Shown here: positions 6,254 through 8,376 of the stretch, piece by piece | How positions within the stretch are numbered: the first letter of the stretch is position 1 | How the letters are laid out: every line of letters begins with the position of its first letter | Assembly: GCA_035063885.1 (NCBI GenBank) | Contig: JAPSFM010000163.1 | Coordinates: forward strand, 1-8,376 | Source: CAADGY01 sp900696665 | GTDB lineage: Bacteria; Acidobacteriota; Terriglobia; Bryobacterales; Bryobacteraceae | Length of the DNA stretch: 8,376 nucleotides | Reading direction: 5' to 3' | Program-made: the position numbers and the translations under genes | Notes under the pieces: generated by a model | Database searches by the model: none | Told to the model about the DNA's origin: nothing | The model's input: the letters and a program-made list of their open reading frames with translations, nothing else

Positions 6254-6283
6254 TTGACGGCAGGCGGGCAGCCGAAATCTAAT
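6254..6283 (+). promoter_or_regulatory. Candidate promoter of the exported hydrolase, leaderless arrangement
   Basis: TTGACG (6254-6259, 5 of 6 to TTGACA) and TCTAAT (6278-6283, 5 of 6 to TATAAT) are 18 nt apart. The -10 ends 6 nt before the ATG at 6290, so transcription would begin at or beside the start codon. The bases GTGGGA directly abut ATG and leave no room for a normal Shine-Dalgarno. This is the best promoter match in the window. Confidence 0.55.
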
Positions 6284-6289
6284 GTGGGA

Positions 6290-8296
6290 ATGCTACGGAT
6301 ACGCCTTCTCGCTGGGATGTTGCTCGCCGGCTGCTGCTTTGCGGGTGTAACGCGCATTGAAGTCAAAGAGCGCACCGATGTGCTCGGGGGGCGAGCGTTT
6401 GGAACCGTGGGACCCTACGAACGCATCGCCGCCACGGCGCACTTCGCCATCGATCCAAAGCTACCCGCCAACCGCATCATCTCCGACGTCGATCTGGCTC
6501 CACGCAACCCCGATGGACTCATCGAGTTCTCCGCGGATCTTTACGTCTTGAGGCCGAGAGATCCCTCCAAAGGTAATGGCATCGTGTTGTACGAGGTTTC
6601 GAACCGCGGCGGAAGGGGAATGTTGCGCATGTTCAACCTCGGCACGTCCCTGGTGGATGCCGCCACCAGGGAGCAGTTCGGGGACGGCTTTCTGCTGGAC
6701 CAGGGCTTCACGCTGGTTTGGCTTGGCTGGCAAGCGGACCTGCCACAAACCGAAGGCCGGCTGCGTCTGTATGCACCGCGCGCGCAGGGAGTGACTGGCT
6801 TGCTCCGCGCCGAATTCGTCGTAGACGAACTGGTCTACACGCACTCGCTGGCGGACCGGAATCATATTCCCTATCCGGTGCTTGACCTGAAAGATCCGTC
6901 TCTGCGGCTGACGGTGCGTGACAGCGTTGAAGGCGCCCGGCAGGAGGTCCCACGCGGCGCATGGGATTTCGCCGATTCCGGAACATTGCGCGCAAAGAAC
7001 GGCTTCGAACCTGGCAGAATTTACGAGTTAGTATACCGGTCGAAAGACCCGATTCTGGTGGGGCTCGGGCCGGCCGGGGCACGTGATCTTATTTCGTTCT
7101 TCAAATATGGAGGGCCGAACACGCTGCTTGCCGATCAGCGCCGCTATACAAAACAGGCGATGGGATTCGGCAGTTCCCAAAGCGGCCGTTTTTTGCGGAC
7201 GTTCCTCTATTATGGATTCAACCGGGACGAAAAGAATCGAAAAGTGTTCGACGGTGTGTGGGCGCACGTGGCGGGCGGCGGCAGAGGCAGTTTCAATCAC
7301 CGTTTCGCACAGCCTTCGCGCGACGGGCATCCGTTTATGAATACCCTCTATCCGACGGATATCTTCCCGTTTTCCGACCTGAACCAGACCGATCCGGTCA
7401 CCGGAGTAACCGGCGGAATTCTCCGGAAGGCACAGGAGCAGGGCGTCGTTCCGAAAATCTTCTACACGAATAGCTCGTACGAATACTGGGGGCGGGCGGC
7501 CTCACTGATTCATACGAATCTGGAAGGGACACGTGACGCGGAACTCGCACCCGGCACGCGCATTTACCTGTTGGCGGGCACGCAGCACGGCTCCGGAAGC
7601 TTTCCGCCGGCGAAAAGCAGAACACAAAACACCGCGAACCCGGCGGATTACAGACCCCTGATGCGCGCCCTGCTGCTATGTTTTCAGGGATGGTTGAAGG
7701 ACGGCGTGGAACCACCTGCGTCCGAGTACCCGCTCATCGCGAAAGGCCAGCTTGTGCCCTTGGACAAGATCCGGTTCCCAAAACTCGCCGGAGTGAAAGT
7801 CCCGAAGCACATCCAGCAAGCCTATCGCGCTGATTACGGGGAGGAGTTCCGTTCCGCCGGAATCGTCACGAAAGAACCGCCGGCGATCAATGGCAAGTAC
7901 ACGGTGCTGGTGCCGCAGGTGGATGAAAGCGGAAATGATATCTCCGGCGTCCGCCTGCCGGAAATCACCGTGCCGGTCGCTACCTATACCGGCTGGAACC
8001 TGCGAGACCCCAAGATCGGTGCGGGGGATGAGATCTACAGCATGGTAGGATCCTTCTTGCCTTTCGCAAGGACGAAAGCAGCGCGGGAGCAGACGCACGA
8101 CCCGCGGCTCTCCATGGAGGAACGCTACAACGGGCGGGATGAGTATCTGCGTCGCGTGAAAGCGGCCGCTGGCGATCTGGTGAAAAAGCGGCTCCTGCTG
8201 GAACGTGATGTTCCGATGCTCATGGAGCGCGCGCAATCCCTATTCGACTTTATCTCTAACCCAAGTTCGTCACCACAGGGACGAAACCCGGCCTAA
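6290..8296 (+). CDS. Exported alpha/beta hydrolase domain protein (putative esterase)
   Basis: A 668-aa protein resembling the large 'alpha/beta hydrolase domain' family (the group I recall as Pfam Abhydrolase_10), mostly uncharacterised and annotated as putative esterases. The N-terminus MLRIRLLAGMLLAGCCFAG is an export signal. LAGC at 12-15 is a lipobox, so a lipoprotein anchored at C15 is possible; cleavage after CFAG by signal peptidase I is the alternative. The N-terminal region (about 20-245) is beta-rich with GTVGPYERI (38-46) and YEVSNRGGRG (101-110). The probable nucleophile is S296 in GFGSSQSGRFLR (292-303), followed by YEYW (397-400) and AGTQHGSG (429-436) with the likely catalytic H433. 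The start at 6290 is preferred over the in-frame ATG at 6206 because it begins the signal peptide and lies 6 nt after a good -10 box. The substrate is unknown. It is divergent from DUF72, with no visible functional link. Confidence 0.88.
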   Translation: MLRIRLLAGMLLAGCCFAGVTRIEVKERTDVLGGRAFGTVGPYERIAATAHFAIDPKLPANRIISDVDLAPRNPDGLIEFSADLYVLRPRDPSKGNGIVLYEVSNRGGRGMLRMFNLGTSLVDAATREQFGDGFLLDQGFTLVWLGWQADLPQTEGRLRLYAPRAQGVTGLLRAEFVVDELVYTHSLADRNHIPYPVLDLKDPSLRLTVRDSVEGARQEVPRGAWDFADSGTLRAKNGFEPGRIYELVYRSKDPILVGLGPAGARDLISFFKYGGPNTLLADQRRYTKQAMGFGSSQSGRFLRTFLYYGFNRDEKNRKVFDGVWAHVAGGGRGSFNHRFAQPSRDGHPFMNTLYPTDIFPFSDLNQTDPVTGVTGGILRKAQEQGVVPKIFYTNSSYEYWGRAASLIHTNLEGTRDAELAPGTRIYLLAGTQHGSGSFPPAKSRTQNTANPADYRPLMRALLLCFQGWLKDGVEPPASEYPLIAKGQLVPLDKIRFPKLAGVKVPKHIQQAYRADYGEEFRSAGIVTKEPPAINGKYTVLVPQVDESGNDISGVRLPEITVPVATYTGWNLRDPKIGAGDEIYSMVGSFLPFARTKAAREQTHDPRLSMEERYNGRDEYLRRVKAAAGDLVKKRLLLERDVPMLMERAQSLFDFISNPSSSPQGRNPA

Positions 8297-8318
8297 GCCA
8301 TTGAAAACAGGTTTAGGC
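8291..8318 (+). terminator. Hairpin overlapping the hydrolase stop codon, possible terminator
   Basis: Bases 8291-8299 (GCCTAAGCC) pair with 8310-8318 (GGTTTAGGC) over nine base pairs, one of them G-U, around a 10-nt loop. The TAA stop codon (8294-8296) lies inside the left arm. No T-run follows, so this is not a standard intrinsic terminator; it may be a mRNA 3'-end stabiliser or act with Rho. The call of function is tentative. Confidence 0.4.
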
Positions 8319-8376
8319 GGTTACCGAGTCTACACTACATTCGCGATTGAGTTGGAGATGGCTTGGCAGGTTGACG
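8319..8376. other. Tail of window, possible upstream region of a next gene
   Basis: After the hairpin there are 58 bases. A TACACT at 8331-8336 could be a -10 box, and an ATG at 8358 opens a frame that runs off the window after six codons (MAWQVD). This is too short to call a gene. Confidence 0.2.

Noticed and set aside
7676..8236. 186-aa minus-strand frame within the hydrolase gene
   Set aside because: Its length is expected on the antisense of a GC-rich gene; it has no motif and no ribosome site.
1..8376. CRISPR array, tRNA, rRNA or riboswitch
   Set aside because: No regularly spaced repeats, cloverleaf or recognised leader structure was found on reading both strands by eye.
8358..8376. 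Start of a next gene at ATG 8358
   Set aside because: Only six codons are visible, and the GGAG abuts ATG with no spacing, so it cannot be supported.

Overview
The window is GC-rich, gene-dense bacterial chromosome. It carries six intact genes and the tail of one decayed transposase. Three things together suggest a soil-type Acidobacteriota, probably Bryobacterales/Solibacter-like: a Tat-exported aldo/keto reductase with an Fe-S tail, a DUF6599-like secreted protein, and a large secreted hydrolase of the 'alpha/beta hydrolase domain' family. This is inference from family composition; no rRNA or marker gene is present.

Layout. (1) 2-446: the C-terminal part of an ISKra4-type transposase, cut by the window edge and broken by a frameshift near 62-68. 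A plausible right end of the element lies near 480, followed by about 270 bases with no recognisable gene. (2) 750-3860: a divergent redox/export cluster. A Tat-exported DUF362 protein reads leftward (750-1832). From the same short, very AT-rich intergenic region, a Tat-exported aldo/keto reductase with eight C-terminal cysteines reads rightward (1900-3033). It is translationally coupled through ATGA to a small secreted DUF6599-like protein (3030-3860). (3) 3888-4667: a classical SDR oxidoreductase on the same strand, 27 bases downstream, probably with its own leaderless start. (4) 4675-6137: a leftward two-gene operon, DUF72 (YecE-like) followed through an ATGA overlap by an endonuclease/exonuclease/phosphatase-fold enzyme. 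Its end converges on the SDR with only 7 bases between stop codons. (5) 6290-8296: a 668-aa exported alpha/beta hydrolase, divergent from the DUF72 operon, whose stop codon sits inside a hairpin.

How the genes may work together. The most system-like part is the DUF362 / Fe-S aldo-keto reductase / DUF6599 cluster. All three proteins carry export signals, two of them twin-arginine, and one probably binds two [4Fe-4S] clusters. This suggests a periplasmic or envelope redox module of unknown substrate. The other genes look like ordinary metabolic or housekeeping accessories with no evident link to it. A second recurring theme is transcription starts at or next to the start codon: two genes have a -10-like hexamer exactly 6 nt before ATG and lack a Shine-Dalgarno sequence.
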